Below are positions 1 to 7,918 of a stretch of 64,000 bases of DNA, piece by piece; position 1 is the stretch's first letter; every line of letters begins with the position of its first letter. This DNA is from Rhodanobacter fulvus Jip2 (lineage in GTDB: Bacteria > Pseudomonadota > Gammaproteobacteria > Xanthomonadales > Rhodanobacteraceae): positions 1-64,000 of the forward strand of contig NZ_AJXU01000059.1 in NCBI RefSeq assembly GCF_000264315.1, read 5' to 3'. The position numbers and the translations under genes were made by a program. The notes beneath the pieces were generated by a model. That model did not search any database, had not been told where the DNA came from, and worked only from the letters and a program-made list of their open reading frames with translations.

Positions 1-27
1 AATAGATCAGAGCATCCTTAGGCCGCT

Positions 28-516
28 ATGAAAGTTCTCGTTTTCGGCAACTCAGGTTCTGGCAAAAGCACCTTGGCTAAGCAATTGGCCGAGGAGCATG
101 GGCTCGCCCACCTCGACCTCGACTCCATCGTCTGGGAGCCCGGCAAGATCGCAGTCCAACTTCCAGCTCACACGGTCGCTGCATCCTTGGCTGCGTTCCT
201 ATCCGAGCACTCCCGCTGGGCCATCGAGGGCTGCTACGGCGAGCTCGTGCAAGCTGCATCCCATCATTGCACCGAGCTTGTGTTCCTCAACCCCGGCTTG
301 GAGGCGTGCCTAGAGCACAACCGCAAACGTCCTTGGGAGCCTCACAAGTACGCCTCAAAAGAAACTCAAGACGGCATGCTGGAGAATCTGCAATCTTGGG
401 TCGCCGGTTACTATGAGCGGCAGGATCAGTGGTCATACCACGCCCACCGTCAGATCTTCGATTCTTTTGCGGGCCGCAAAACCGAGCACCTCAGTGGCAG
501 CGCGGTCGCGGCCTAA
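28..516 (+). CDS. P-loop NTPase / small-molecule kinase-like protein (integron cassette gene)
   Basis: A 162-residue protein with a clear Walker A motif, GNSGSGKST, at residues 7-15 directly after a hydrophobic first strand (MKVLVF), followed by HLDLDSIVWEPG. This is the layout of the adenylate/shikimate-kinase-like and topology-modulation (FlaR-like) P-loop proteins that annotators usually call 'AAA family ATPase'. A WAIEGCY segment near residues 73-79 fits the second strand of that fold. The substrate cannot be named. The gene has no promoter of its own in view and its stop codon lies 3 bases inside the R'' end of an attC-like site (511-567), which marks it as a mobile cassette. The start ATG at 28 gives the motif at the expected distance from the N-terminus. 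Confidence 0.8.
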   Translation: MKVLVFGNSGSGKSTLAKQLAEEHGLAHLDLDSIVWEPGKIAVQLPAHTVAASLAAFLSEHSRWAIEGCYGELVQAASHHCTELVFLNPGLEACLEHNRKRPWEPHKYASKETQDGMLENLQSWVAGYYERQDQWSYHAHRQIFDSFAGRKTEHLSGSAVAA

Positions 517-567
517 CAGTTCGTTCAAGGCGGACGGCTGCGCCGCCGCTTAACTCCAGCGTTAGCC
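511..567 (+). repeat. attC-like recombination site 1
   Basis: The 57-bp element opens with GCCTAAC (511-517, R''-type box) and closes with GTTAGCC (561-567, R' core GTTRRRY). In between are imperfectly complementary arms around CGGACGGCTGCGCCGCCG. Sites of the same composition (TTCAAGGCGGACGGC ... CTTAACTC.AGCGTTAG) recur at 2650 and 3411. This is the standard folded-hairpin attC layout used by integron integrases. Confidence 0.85.
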
Positions 568-570
568 ACC

Positions 571-1380
571 ATGATCAAAGCCATCGTACTTCTCATCGTC
601 CTTTTATTTTCAGCGGGTAGCTACGCAGCTCAACCGCCTGCTTGGCACATGAACTGTTCCGAACCTGATGGTCTACCGAGAGGCAAGCTGCTTCTTTTTG
701 GGGAAATGCACGGTTCAAAAGAAACGCCGGCGCTCATCGCACAACTGGCATGCTTTCTTTCAAAGCACCAGGAAGTAGCGATTGGCCTTGAAATTCCGTC
801 ACGCGATCAGCCTCTCATTGATGCCTATCTTGCCAGCCGCGGTACAAACGCAAGCAGGGAAAAGCTTATGAGCAGCGTGTTTTGGAAAACTGACAGAGAT
901 GGAAGGTCGAGTGCGGCCATGTTCGAGCTCATAGATGCTATCCGAGATCTCAAAGAGCATGGACGTGCAATTGACCTATTTGCCTTTGATGACCAGCCAG
1001 GCACGACGCTAGAAAGAAATGTCGCAATTGCAAACGGCATCCGACGGTTTGTCAAAGAGCATCGCGAAGCGAAGGTAGTTGCCCTTATGGGTAACATTCA
1101 TGCCATGCAAGACCCGATGAACATTGGGAAGGAGAAGCTCGTTCCTTCCGGGTACTTGCTTAAAGACCTGACGCCAATCTCCATCTTGGTGACTTATCCC
1201 AAAGGTACGATTTGGGCGTGCATGCCGGACTGTCGCAAACACGATCTTTCACCAAGAACTCCAGTAGCGGGGCCGGCAGGCTTCAAGAACGGCGCGACTT
1301 TAGATGGTTATAGCCGAATGTTTCTACTTAACTCTATCACGGCATCGCCGCCCGCCATCATGAATGGCTCCAAAGGCTAA
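571..1380 (+). CDS. Secreted ChaN / erythromycin-esterase-like superfamily protein (cassette gene)
   Basis: A 269-residue protein with an N-terminal signal peptide (hydrophobic residues 4-14, likely cleavage after SYAA at about residue 20). The body carries the two signature segments of the EreA/ChaN/Tiki-like fold: GEMHG at 44-48, followed by ETPALI, and GNIHA at 174-178. It also has GLEIP near 72-76. These are the conserved Glu and His positions of the superfamily. Members include erythromycin esterases and haem-binding ChaN lipoproteins; this one lacks a lipobox Cys. It is about as long as ChaN proteins and shorter than EreA, so esterase activity on macrolides is possible but unproven. The ATG follows attC site 1 by 3 bases, so expression depends on an upstream cassette promoter. 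Confidence 0.7.
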   Translation: MIKAIVLLIVLLFSAGSYAAQPPAWHMNCSEPDGLPRGKLLLFGEMHGSKETPALIAQLACFLSKHQEVAIGLEIPSRDQPLIDAYLASRGTNASREKLMSSVFWKTDRDGRSSAAMFELIDAIRDLKEHGRAIDLFAFDDQPGTTLERNVAIANGIRRFVKEHREAKVVALMGNIHAMQDPMNIGKEKLVPSGYLLKDLTPISILVTYPKGTIWACMPDCRKHDLSPRTPVAGPAGFKNGATLDGYSRMFLLNSITASPPAIMNGSKG

Positions 1381-1436
1381 CCATTCGCCCAAGCGGACGC
1401 GCGAAAAGCCGCGCGCCGCTTAACTCAAGCGCCCGC
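1375..1436 (+). repeat. degenerate attC-like site 2
   Basis: It starts with an intact R''-type box GGCTAAC (1375-1381), overlapping the stop codon of the preceding gene, and has palindromic arms AAGCGG ... CCGCTT followed by AACTCAAGCG. Where the other sites continue with GTTAG, this one reads CCCGCAC (about 1431-1437). The R' core with the crossover triplet is therefore lost. The site can probably no longer recombine efficiently, which would fuse the two flanking cassettes into one mobile unit. Confidence 0.7.
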
Positions 1437-1451
1437 ACAGCGAGGATCGCA

Positions 1452-2642
1452 ATGCTTGTTACTAGGGTCATCGGTAATTGTCCTGCATGCAATGCGACTG
1501 ACGCCTTCGGTAACGTACTCATCGCTCGCGATCACGTCCTGCGGGGTTGTAAGGTATGTGCTTATTCCGAAGAAATCCCGCTTCCTCGTCTCTCTAAGAA
1601 GGTGATCTATCTAGATCAGTTCTTTTTCAGTGGTGCGTTTCGCAAGAAGGATTCAAGATTCGTGGAAGCTGCCGATCTCATAAAGAAAGCAGCAGCCAAC
1701 CAGTTGCTTGTGGCGCCGTATTCGTCAATCCATGAAAACGAGACGTTTCAATGGAGAGGCTTCGATGGGAAGACCAAGGAGGACTTAATGAAGTTCATCA
1801 AGGCTACCTCCAGAGGTCATGAGTTTGAACCATCATATAGCGTAGAACGTGACCAAGTAATTCAAGCATTTTTAGCCTTCACAAAAGGCAAGGCTGATGA
1901 GTTTCAAGTCCGTCGCAAAACAGCACTAAGCTCCGACATAAATCAGTGGGAGAGCTATTTCCGCATCGAAGTTGGATCCTATCGCGGCGATGTAGAGCTG
2001 ATTAGAAAGCTCAAAGCTGAAAGCATTGATCAATTAGTAGATGACGCCTTTCCGAGCTGGCGGAATGGTGGCTCCTCGTTTCAAGATCACGTTAATTTAG
2101 AACTTACAGATGCTGGCAAGTTCTACATTAAGTTCTATCTCGACTATGTATCGCGTATAGTCTCCGGAGACTACAGCGCCAACTTTGATTCGCCGATCAT
2201 GTCAATGGTAGTCCAGCACATGCTTGAAGTGCTCCCAGACGAGCAAGACTTAGCTTCCAAAATTTCGCTGGTCAGGGGTTTCTTCGCATCAAAGCATTTC
2301 GCTAGTATCCCTCATCATTGGATTTCGGCCAGGATGTTTGCGGTCCTGCGTGAACAAGTCAAGAATGGGGCGTACACCAAACCAGATGAGGCAAAGCGCA
2401 GGCTTTCAGGCCTGTTCCAAGACGTAGATCACATTTCGTTCTACGGGCCCTACGTCGATGCCATCATCGTTGATCAACCCATGTCGTCTATTGTAAGTGA
2501 TGGTCGGCTGGACGTATCCAACCGCTACGGAGTTCGAGTCTTTTCGCTCAACAACTGGGAAGCGCTATTGGATTGGTTGCGGTCGCTGCTTGAACATATG
2601 ACCGTGGAGCACAAAGCGGCACTCGCGTTGGCGTATGCGTAA
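1452..2642 (+). CDS. Zinc-ribbon plus PIN-like domain protein (cassette gene, function unknown)
   Basis: A 396-residue protein. Residues 10-36 hold two Cys pairs (CPAC at 10-13, CKVC at 33-36), a zinc-ribbon-like N-terminus. A PIN-like core then follows: VIYLDQ (51-56) supplies the first acidic residue, HENE (94-97) the second, and YVDAIIVD (334-341) the C-terminal acidic pair before a predicted strand-helix. YLDQ at the start of a domain is typical of PIN-like nucleases of toxin and defence proteins. Nuclease activity is inferred from this spacing only. The long middle region (100-330) is helical and unrecognised. Low GC relative to the chromosome and flanking attC-like sites mark it as acquired. 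Confidence 0.65.
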   Translation: MLVTRVIGNCPACNATDAFGNVLIARDHVLRGCKVCAYSEEIPLPRLSKKVIYLDQFFFSGAFRKKDSRFVEAADLIKKAAANQLLVAPYSSIHENETFQWRGFDGKTKEDLMKFIKATSRGHEFEPSYSVERDQVIQAFLAFTKGKADEFQVRRKTALSSDINQWESYFRIEVGSYRGDVELIRKLKAESIDQLVDDAFPSWRNGGSSFQDHVNLELTDAGKFYIKFYLDYVSRIVSGDYSANFDSPIMSMVVQHMLEVLPDEQDLASKISLVRGFFASKHFASIPHHWISARMFAVLREQVKNGAYTKPDEAKRRLSGLFQDVDHISFYGPYVDAIIVDQPMSSIVSDGRLDVSNRYGVRVFSLNNWEALLDWLRSLLEHMTVEHKAALALAYA

Positions 2643-2649
2643 AGTGCGC

Positions 2650-2705
2650 GCTAACAATTCATTCAAGGCGGACGGCTTCGCCGCCACTTAACTCAAGCGT
2701 TAGGC
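2650..2705 (+). repeat. attC-like recombination site 3
   Basis: CTAAC (2651-2655) opens the site and GTTAGGC (2699-2705) closes it. The arms GGCGGACGGC and GCCGCCACTT with AACTCAAGC match sites 1 and 4 almost base for base. Confidence 0.85.
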
Positions 2706-2710
2706 TTCCT

Positions 2711-3409
2711 TTGAAAGATTCCGACCGAGCCCAAGAGTTTGTTGCTAAGTCGTCCAAGTGGCTTGGCTGGTGTGATTTGTATTATCAAAATATGCTGGAG
2801 TACGGAAAGGTCGACCGGATTGAGGACGTAGAGCGTACATTTGTCTCCGTTCTTCTACTGCTTGACTCGATACATCAGTCTTTAGTCGACGCAGCAAAAA
2901 AATTGGGTGCACTGTCGTGGAGAGACAGCCTAAACGAACTGCGAGAAACTGACCCATTGCTTCGCTACATTTGGAATGCTCGACGTTCCGAGGCACATGA
3001 CGCACTCGTTAAGTGGCGTCCGGACATGAAGCATATGGAGTTCCAGATAGTGTTTCCGGAAACTGCCAGAATCCTTCAATTTGGTGCCCCGAACCAATAC
3101 GAGGCTACTAGGAGACTGATCTTCAAGGCCTTCGGTGTTTCAACAGAAGACGAATTTTTTGACAAGGTAAAGGCAGGCCACTTTCCCTCACGCGCCGATC
3201 AGCTAGTCGCCGGCATCGAGATGCAGTCTTCTCATGGCACTCTCAGCTTGGACAGCTTCATTATAGGGAGTGGCAATCGTGCGGAGACGATCCCCGCGCC
3301 GGAACAACATCTTGGCAAGATGCTCCCGCCATCGGCAACAGAAGCAATACGGCTAGCAATTGACTTTTACCGCAATATGGCAATCGAGCTACAGACATTT
3401 TCGCCATGA
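2711..3409 (+). CDS. Conserved hypothetical protein (cassette gene, TTG start)
   Basis: A 232-residue, mostly alpha-helical acidic protein that I do not recognise. The reading frame is open from a TTG at 2711, only 6 bases after the attC R' core; there is no ATG or GTG near the 5' end, so TTG is the most plausible start. The N-terminal half (WLGWCDLYYQNMLEYGK, then RTFVSVLLLLDSIHQSL, then YIWNARRSEAHD) resembles helical proteins with a conserved R..R..H motif of the RNase LS/HEPN-like type, but this is only a resemblance. The stop at 3407-3409 lies directly before attC site 4. Confidence 0.7.
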   Translation: MKDSDRAQEFVAKSSKWLGWCDLYYQNMLEYGKVDRIEDVERTFVSVLLLLDSIHQSLVDAAKKLGALSWRDSLNELRETDPLLRYIWNARRSEAHDALVKWRPDMKHMEFQIVFPETARILQFGAPNQYEATRRLIFKAFGVSTEDEFFDKVKAGHFPSRADQLVAGIEMQSSHGTLSLDSFIIGSGNRAETIPAPEQHLGKMLPPSATEAIRLAIDFYRNMAIELQTFSP

Positions 3410-3410
3410 A

Positions 3411-3467
3411 CCCTAACCACTCGTTCGAGGCGGACGGCTCCGCCGCCGCTCAACTCAAGCGTTAAGC
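3411..3467 (+). repeat. attC-like recombination site 4 (end of visible array)
   Basis: CCCTAAC (3411-3417) pairs with GTTAAGC (3461-3467). The core GGCGGACGGCTCCGCCGCCG and CAACTCAAGC are close copies of sites 1 and 3. No further attC-like site or cassette follows, so this is the distal end of the array within the window. Confidence 0.85.
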
Positions 3468-3813
3468 GAAATGGTGTCAGGGCAATTTTCATACAGACAC
3501 GGAGCTGTAAATAGTCCCTGAGCCGCTTTTCGGCGCCCACATATCCCTGGCTGACCACTGAGCGCATCAAAACCGGATAGCCAACCAAACTTCCTTCCAT
3601 CTCGGGCCTTTAATCGCCTTGTGCGATAGTGCATCCCTCAACCATCGCGAAAAACGGCTGTCCGGTCGGGAAGCAAATCGCAAGACCGGACGACCGCACA
3701 CACGCCACCCATGCAGTCGAGCTGGGTCGGCCAGCGTTTCCCCCGACATAGGTCGGAGCTTGCTGTGAACCGTCGCGGATCGAACCGCGCGGTCGCAGTC
3801 ATTGGAGCGCGCT
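3468..3813. other. 346-bp non-coding junction between cassette array and chromosome
   Basis: No convincing gene is seen on either strand. Short open frames here have no motif and atypical composition. The first 90 bases are AT-richer and the rest returns to chromosomal composition. The TetX-like gene starts at its right edge. Confidence 0.5.
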
Positions 3814-4971
3814 GTGAACAACGAACTTCATCCATCCCCTGCGTCGACCTATCCGCGCATCGCCATCGTCGGTGCCGGCCTTGGCGGGCTGACGCTTGCG
3901 CGCGTGCTGCACGTCAACGGCATTTCCGCCACGGTGCATGAGGCGGAGTCTTCCCCCGATGCGCGGGCGCAGGGCGGCTTGCTCGACATCCACGAATACA
4001 ACGGCCAGCTCGGCCTGAAAGCGGCGGGCCTGTACGAGGCCTTTCTCGCCCTCGCGCTACCGGGCGAGGATGCCAAGCGTGTGATGGACAAGCACGGACA
4101 GGTGCTGCTCGACCAACCGGGTTCGGGCAGCAGCGCCAAGCCGGAAGTCGACCGCGGTGCGCTTCGTCGCCTGTTGATCGAGTCGCTTCCCGCCGGCGCC
4201 ATTCAATGGGGTCGAAAGCTCAAGCAGGCCTGCCGCCGCACCGACGGAACGCATCAACTTGTCTTCGCGGACGGCTCGACGGCCACGGCGGATCTGCTGG
4301 TCGGGGCCGATGGCGCCTGGTCGCGGGTGCGCCCGCTGCTGTCCGCCGCGGTGCCCGCGTACATCGGCACGACCTTCGTCGAGACGCACCTCTTCGATGG
4401 CGACACCCGCTACCAGGCCAGCGCGAACGCCATCGGCAGCGGCACCTTGATGGCGGTCGAGCCGGGCAGGGGCATCCTGGCGCACCGCTACGCGAACGGT
4501 GCGCTGCAAGCCTACGTTGCCCTGAACCAGCCGATGGCGTGGTTCGACGCGATCGACTTCAGCCAGAAGCCCGCGGCGCTGCGCCGGCTCGCCGACGAAT
4601 TCGACGGCTGGGCCAGCGAACTGCGGACCCTGGTGACCGACAGCGATACGGCACCCATCGTGCGGCCCATCCATGCCTTGCCCGTGGACCATCGGTGGAA
4701 TCGCGTCGCCGGCGTCACGCTGGTGGGCGACGCCGCCCACCTGATGTCGCCGTTTGCGGGCGAGGGCGCCAACCTGGCCATCCTTGACGGTGCCGAACTG
4801 GGCCTGGCGATTCGCGATCATCCCGGCGACATCGAAGCGGCATTGACCACGTATGAGCGGGCCTTGTTTCCGCGCAGCGCGTCCGTTGCGCGCCAAACGG
4901 CCAGCAATCATCGGCGCTTCTTTGGCGAGAGCACGCCGCGCAGCGTGGTGGAGTTGTTCGCCGGCCACTAG
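3814..4971 (+). CDS. TetX-like FAD-dependent monooxygenase
   Basis: A 385-residue class A flavoprotein monooxygenase. The Rossmann dinucleotide motif GAGLGG lies at residues 20-25, the GGLLDIH segment corresponds to GGTLDLH of Tet[11 protein letters not shown] is the DG-type motif, and [16 protein letters not shown] (from residue 305) is the FAD-ribose GD motif. Length and motif order match TetX (388 aa). The family uses NADPH and O2 to hydroxylate small molecules; TetX acts on tetracyclines, but many chromosomal relatives do not. A GTG at 3814 is preferred over TTG 3802 because GGAG (3804-3807) sits 6 bases upstream of it. It has chromosomal GC, unlike the cassettes to its left. Confidence 0.85.
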   Translation: MNNELHPSPASTYPRIAIVGAGLGGLTLARVLHVNGISATVHEAESSPDARAQGGLLDIHEYNGQLGLKAAGLYEAFLALALPGEDAKRVMDKHGQVLLDQPGSGSSAKPEVDRGALRRLLIESLPAGAIQWGRKLKQACRRTDGTHQLVFADGSTATADLLVGADGAWSRVRPLLSAAVPAYIGTTFVETHLFDGDTRYQASANAIGSGTLMAVEPGRGILAHRYANGALQAYVALNQPMAWFDAIDFSQKPAALRRLADEFDGWASELRTLVTDSDTAPIVRPIHALPVDHRWNRVAGVTLVGDAAHLMSPFAGEGANLAILDGAELGLAIRDHPGDIEAALTTYERALFPRSASVARQTASNHRRFFGESTPRSVVELFAGH

Positions 4972-4984
4972 TGGCGCGGCCGCG

Positions 4985-5251
4985 CTAGTCCTGCGGCAGC
5001 GCATACACCACGATCTGGTCGCCGACCTGGTCTTTCAGGATGGTGTTGCCGCCGGCCACGAAGGCCACGTACTCGCGTCCCTTGTATTCGTAAACCGCGG
5101 GATTGGCGACCGCCGGAGCCTGCGCCTGGTCGGACCAGAGCTCTTCGCCGGTTGCCAGCGAATAGGCGCGTACCTTGGCGTCCATCGACGCGCCGATGAA
5201 GATGACGCCGCCGGCGGTGACCGCCGGGCCGCCGATGGTGGGCGAGCCCCA
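4985..5251 (-). pseudogene. C-terminal remnant of a PQQ-dependent dehydrogenase
   Basis: The minus strand encodes an in-frame 88-residue stretch with the typical end of membrane or periplasmic quinoprotein dehydrogenases: GSPTIGGPAVTAGGVIFIG, then RAYSLATGEELW (a PQQ propeller repeat), ending in VVYALPQD and a stop. Homology stops abruptly at about 5251, beyond which the sequence is unrelated and leads into the dcp promoter region. Family members are 600-800 residues, so about 90 percent of the gene is missing. It could not form a propeller and is almost certainly a deletion relic. Confidence 0.75.
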
Positions 5252-5420
5252 GCGTTTGCGAAGAGACCCACGCCCGACCGTGTGAAATGGACCCCGAAGC
5301 CGGTGCCAATCTGCAAACGCAACGTTGCTGGACCTGACTCCTTGATTTCATGCCTTTAGTCATGGGTGATCAGCGGGCGCATTGGGTACGATCGGAGTTT
5401 GCCCACGTCGAGAGTCCCTC

Positions 5421-7613
5421 ATGAAGCATCCCGTCGCGCTGGCCCTGGCCATTGCCCTGTCCGGCTCCGTGGCCGCCTGTACCGATACAGAATCCGGCAA
5501 GAACGAATCCGCCACGTCCCAGGCGCAGAGCCCGGCAGTCGCAACCGAAAGCAGCAATCCGTTTTTCGCTGAAAGTCCGCTGCCGCTGCATTACCCGCAG
5601 TTCGACAAGATCAAGGACAGTGATTTCGCGCCCGGTTTCGACCGCGGCATGGCCGATCAGCTGAAGGAAGTGGCGGCGATCGTCGACAGTGCCGAGGCGC
5701 CGACGTTCGACAACACCATCATCGCGCTGGAGAAATCCGGGCAGATCCTGAGCCGCACTTCGACCGTGTTCTTCAGTCTGGTCGGCGTGGACACCAACGA
5801 TGCACGCAAGGCGATCCAGGCCGAGTACGCGCCGAAGCTGGCCGCGCATCGCGATGCGATCGCGCTGAACCCGAAACTGTTCGAGCGCGTCCAGAAGCTG
5901 TACGACACGCGCGACAGCCTGGGCCTGGACGCCGAGGGCGTGCGCCTGATCGAGCGTTACCACACCGATTTCGTGCGTGCCGGCGCCAAGCTGTCCGAGG
6001 CCGACAAGGCGCGGCTGAAGACCATCAACGGCGAGCAGGCCAGGCTGGGCACGCAGTTCAGCCAGAACGTGCTGGCCGAGGTCAACGAATCGGCCGTGGT
6101 GGTGGACACGAAGGAAGAGCTCGCCGGCCTCACCGACGAACAGATCGCCGCGGCCGCGGCGGCAGCGAAGGAGAAGGGCCTGGACGGCAAATACGTGATC
6201 GCCCTGCTCAACACCACCGGCCAGCCGCCGGAAGCGCAGTTGCAGAACCGCGCCCTGCGCGAGCGCCTGCACAAGACCTCGGTGGCGCGCGGCAGCCGCG
6301 GCAACCCATACGACAACACCGCCATCGTGTCGCAGGTGCTGAAGCTGCGCGCGGAGAAGGCGACGATGCTCGGCTATCCCACCTACGCCGCCTACGTGCT
6401 GGCCGACGAAACGGCGAAAACGCCCGAAGCGGTCAACGCCATGCTGACCCAGCTGGCGCCGCCGGCCGTGGCCAACGCGAAACGCGAGGGCGCGGCATTG
6501 CAGTCGATGATCGACAAGGAGCAGGCGGCGAAGGGCGAGCCGACGTTCCAGCTGGAACCGTGGGACTGGGCGTATTACACCGAGAAGGTGCGCGCCGAGA
6601 AATACAACTTCGACGAGAGCCAGCTGAAGCCGTATCTGGAGATGAAGAACGTGCTTGAGAACGGCGTGTTCTACGCCGCCGGCCAGCTCTACGGGCTCAG
6701 CTTCAAGCAACGCACCGACCTGCCGGTCTACCACCCGGACGTGCTGGTGTATGACGTGTTCGATGCCGACGGCAAGCAGCTGGCGATCTTCCTGGCCGAC
6801 ATGTATGCGCGCCCGTCCAAGCGCGGCGGCGCCTGGATGAACTCCTACGTCGACCAGTCGGCGCTGACCGGCAATCTGCCGATCGTCGCCAACCACCTCA
6901 ACATCACCAAGCCGGCCAATGGCCCGACCCTGCTGACCTGGGACGAGGTGACCACCGCGTTCCACGAGTTCGGCCATGCGCTGCACGGCATGTTCTCGAA
7001 CGTGGAATACCCGTATTTCAGCGGCACCAGCGTGCCGCGCGACTTTGTCGAATTCCCGTCGCAGGTGAACGAGATGTGGTCCGACTGGCCGAGCGTGCTG
7101 GCCAATTATGCGAAGCATTACCAGACCGGCGAGCCGATGCCGAAGGCGCTGCTAGACAAGGTGCTGGCCAGCTCGAAGTTCAACCAGGGCTTCGCCACCA
7201 CCGAGTACCTGGGCGCGGCGATGCTCGACCAGAGTTGGCACCAGATCGGCGCCGACAAGATCCCCGCCGCCGACGGCGTGATGGCGTTCGAGGCAGCTGC
7301 GCTGAAGACGAACGGCACCGATTACACGCCGGTACCGCCGCGTTATCGCACGCCGTACTTCAGCCACATCATGGGCGGCTACGCAGCCGGCTATTACGCC
7401 TACATCTGGTCCGAAGTGCTGGACGCGAACACGGTGCAATGGATCAAGGCCAACGGCGGGCTGACCCGCGCCAACGGCGATCGCTTCCGCCAGACCCTGC
7501 TGTCGCAGGGCGGCAGCAAGGATGCATTGGCGCTGTTCCATGACTTCACCGGCCAGGAGCCGAAAATCCAGCCGTTGCTCGAACGTCGCGGGCTGGATGT
7601 TGCGAACGACTGA
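5421..7613 (+). CDS. dcp: M3-family peptidyl-dipeptidase, lipoprotein (Dcp)
   Basis: A 730-residue M3 metallopeptidase. HEFGH at residues 515-519 is the zinc-binding HExxH motif, with the downstream glutamate in the PRDFVEFPSQ segment. The N-terminus is a lipoprotein signal: hydrophobic core, then SVAAC, with the Cys at about 20. The enzyme is therefore probably anchored in the envelope and trims C-terminal dipeptides from periplasmic peptides. The start ATG at 5421 is chosen because it produces this signal peptide; the frame stays open 39 bases further upstream. Lipidated M3 peptidases of this type are common in Xanthomonadales. The gene stands alone. Confidence 0.92.
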   Translation: MKHPVALALAIALSGSVAACTDTESGKNESATSQAQSPAVATESSNPFFAESPLPLHYPQFDKIKDSDFAPGFDRGMADQLKEVAAIVDSAEAPTFDNTIIALEKSGQILSRTSTVFFSLVGVDTNDARKAIQAEYAPKLAAHRDAIALNPKLFERVQKLYDTRDSLGLDAEGVRLIERYHTDFVRAGAKLSEADKARLKTINGEQARLGTQFSQNVLAEVNESAVVVDTKEELAGLTDEQIAAAAAAAKEKGLDGKYVIALLNTTGQPPEAQLQNRALRERLHKTSVARGSRGNPYDNTAIVSQVLKLRAEKATMLGYPTYAAYVLADETAKTPEAVNAMLTQLAPPAVANAKREGAALQSMIDKEQAAKGEPTFQLEPWDWAYYTEKVRAEKYNFDESQLKPYLEMKNVLENGVFYAAGQLYGLSFKQRTDLPVYHPDVLVYDVFDADGKQLAIFLADMYARPSKRGGAWMNSYVDQSALTGNLPIVANHLNITKPANGPTLLTWDEVTTAFHEFGHALHGMFSNVEYPYFSGTSVPRDFVEFPSQVNEMWSDWPSVLANYAKHYQTGEPMPKALLDKVLASSKFNQGFATTEYLGAAMLDQSWHQIGADKIPAADGVMAFEAAALKTNGTDYTPVPPRYRTPYFSHIMGGYAAGYYAYIWSEVLDANTVQWIKANGGLTRANGDRFRQTLLSQGGSKDALALFHDFTGQEPKIQPLLERRGLDVAND

Positions 7614-7917
7614 GAGGTTGCGATTTTTTCAAGCTCTCGGCCCGGCCAGGGATGGCTGGGCATGAAGCAGTCAGGCAAGTGACTGTTTCATGTGAGCGTG
7701 TCCCGCTATGTGCCGGACGCGCGATAGAAGGAAACCACCGGAAGCGGTTTCCTTCGCGGACTTTGACGCATTCATCCGCTGAAAAACAAAGCCGCTCGGC
7801 GCGATTCGGTCGGCTTTCCCGTGGGCGCGACAACCTCACACGCGAGCGGCATCGCAGGCGTTGTGCGTGCTCGCCGGTGCGTGGCCGGGTGTCGGACAGG
7901 TCGCTGACAGTGGCGCA
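7614..7917. other. Intergenic region downstream of dcp, no gene recognised
   Basis: About 300 bases with no frame of coding character. I see no clear terminator directly after dcp. The next structured element is the minus-strand hairpin series from 7919. Confidence 0.4.
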
Positions 7918-7918
7918 T

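Noticed and set aside
1-27. Partial attC R' core (CTTAGGC) before the first cassette gene
   Set aside because: The preceding bases do not match the arm pattern of the other sites and the window edge cuts the element; not supportable.
3470-3500. TGTCAGGGCAATTTTC-like sequence as a REP/RAYT-type element end
   Set aside because: Only a loose resemblance, single copy in the window, and no inverted partner.
5370-7118. 582-residue open frame opposite dcp
   Set aside because: Low-complexity His/Arg/Gly-rich translation with no motif; antisense to a confidently identified peptidase. A GC-rich shadow.
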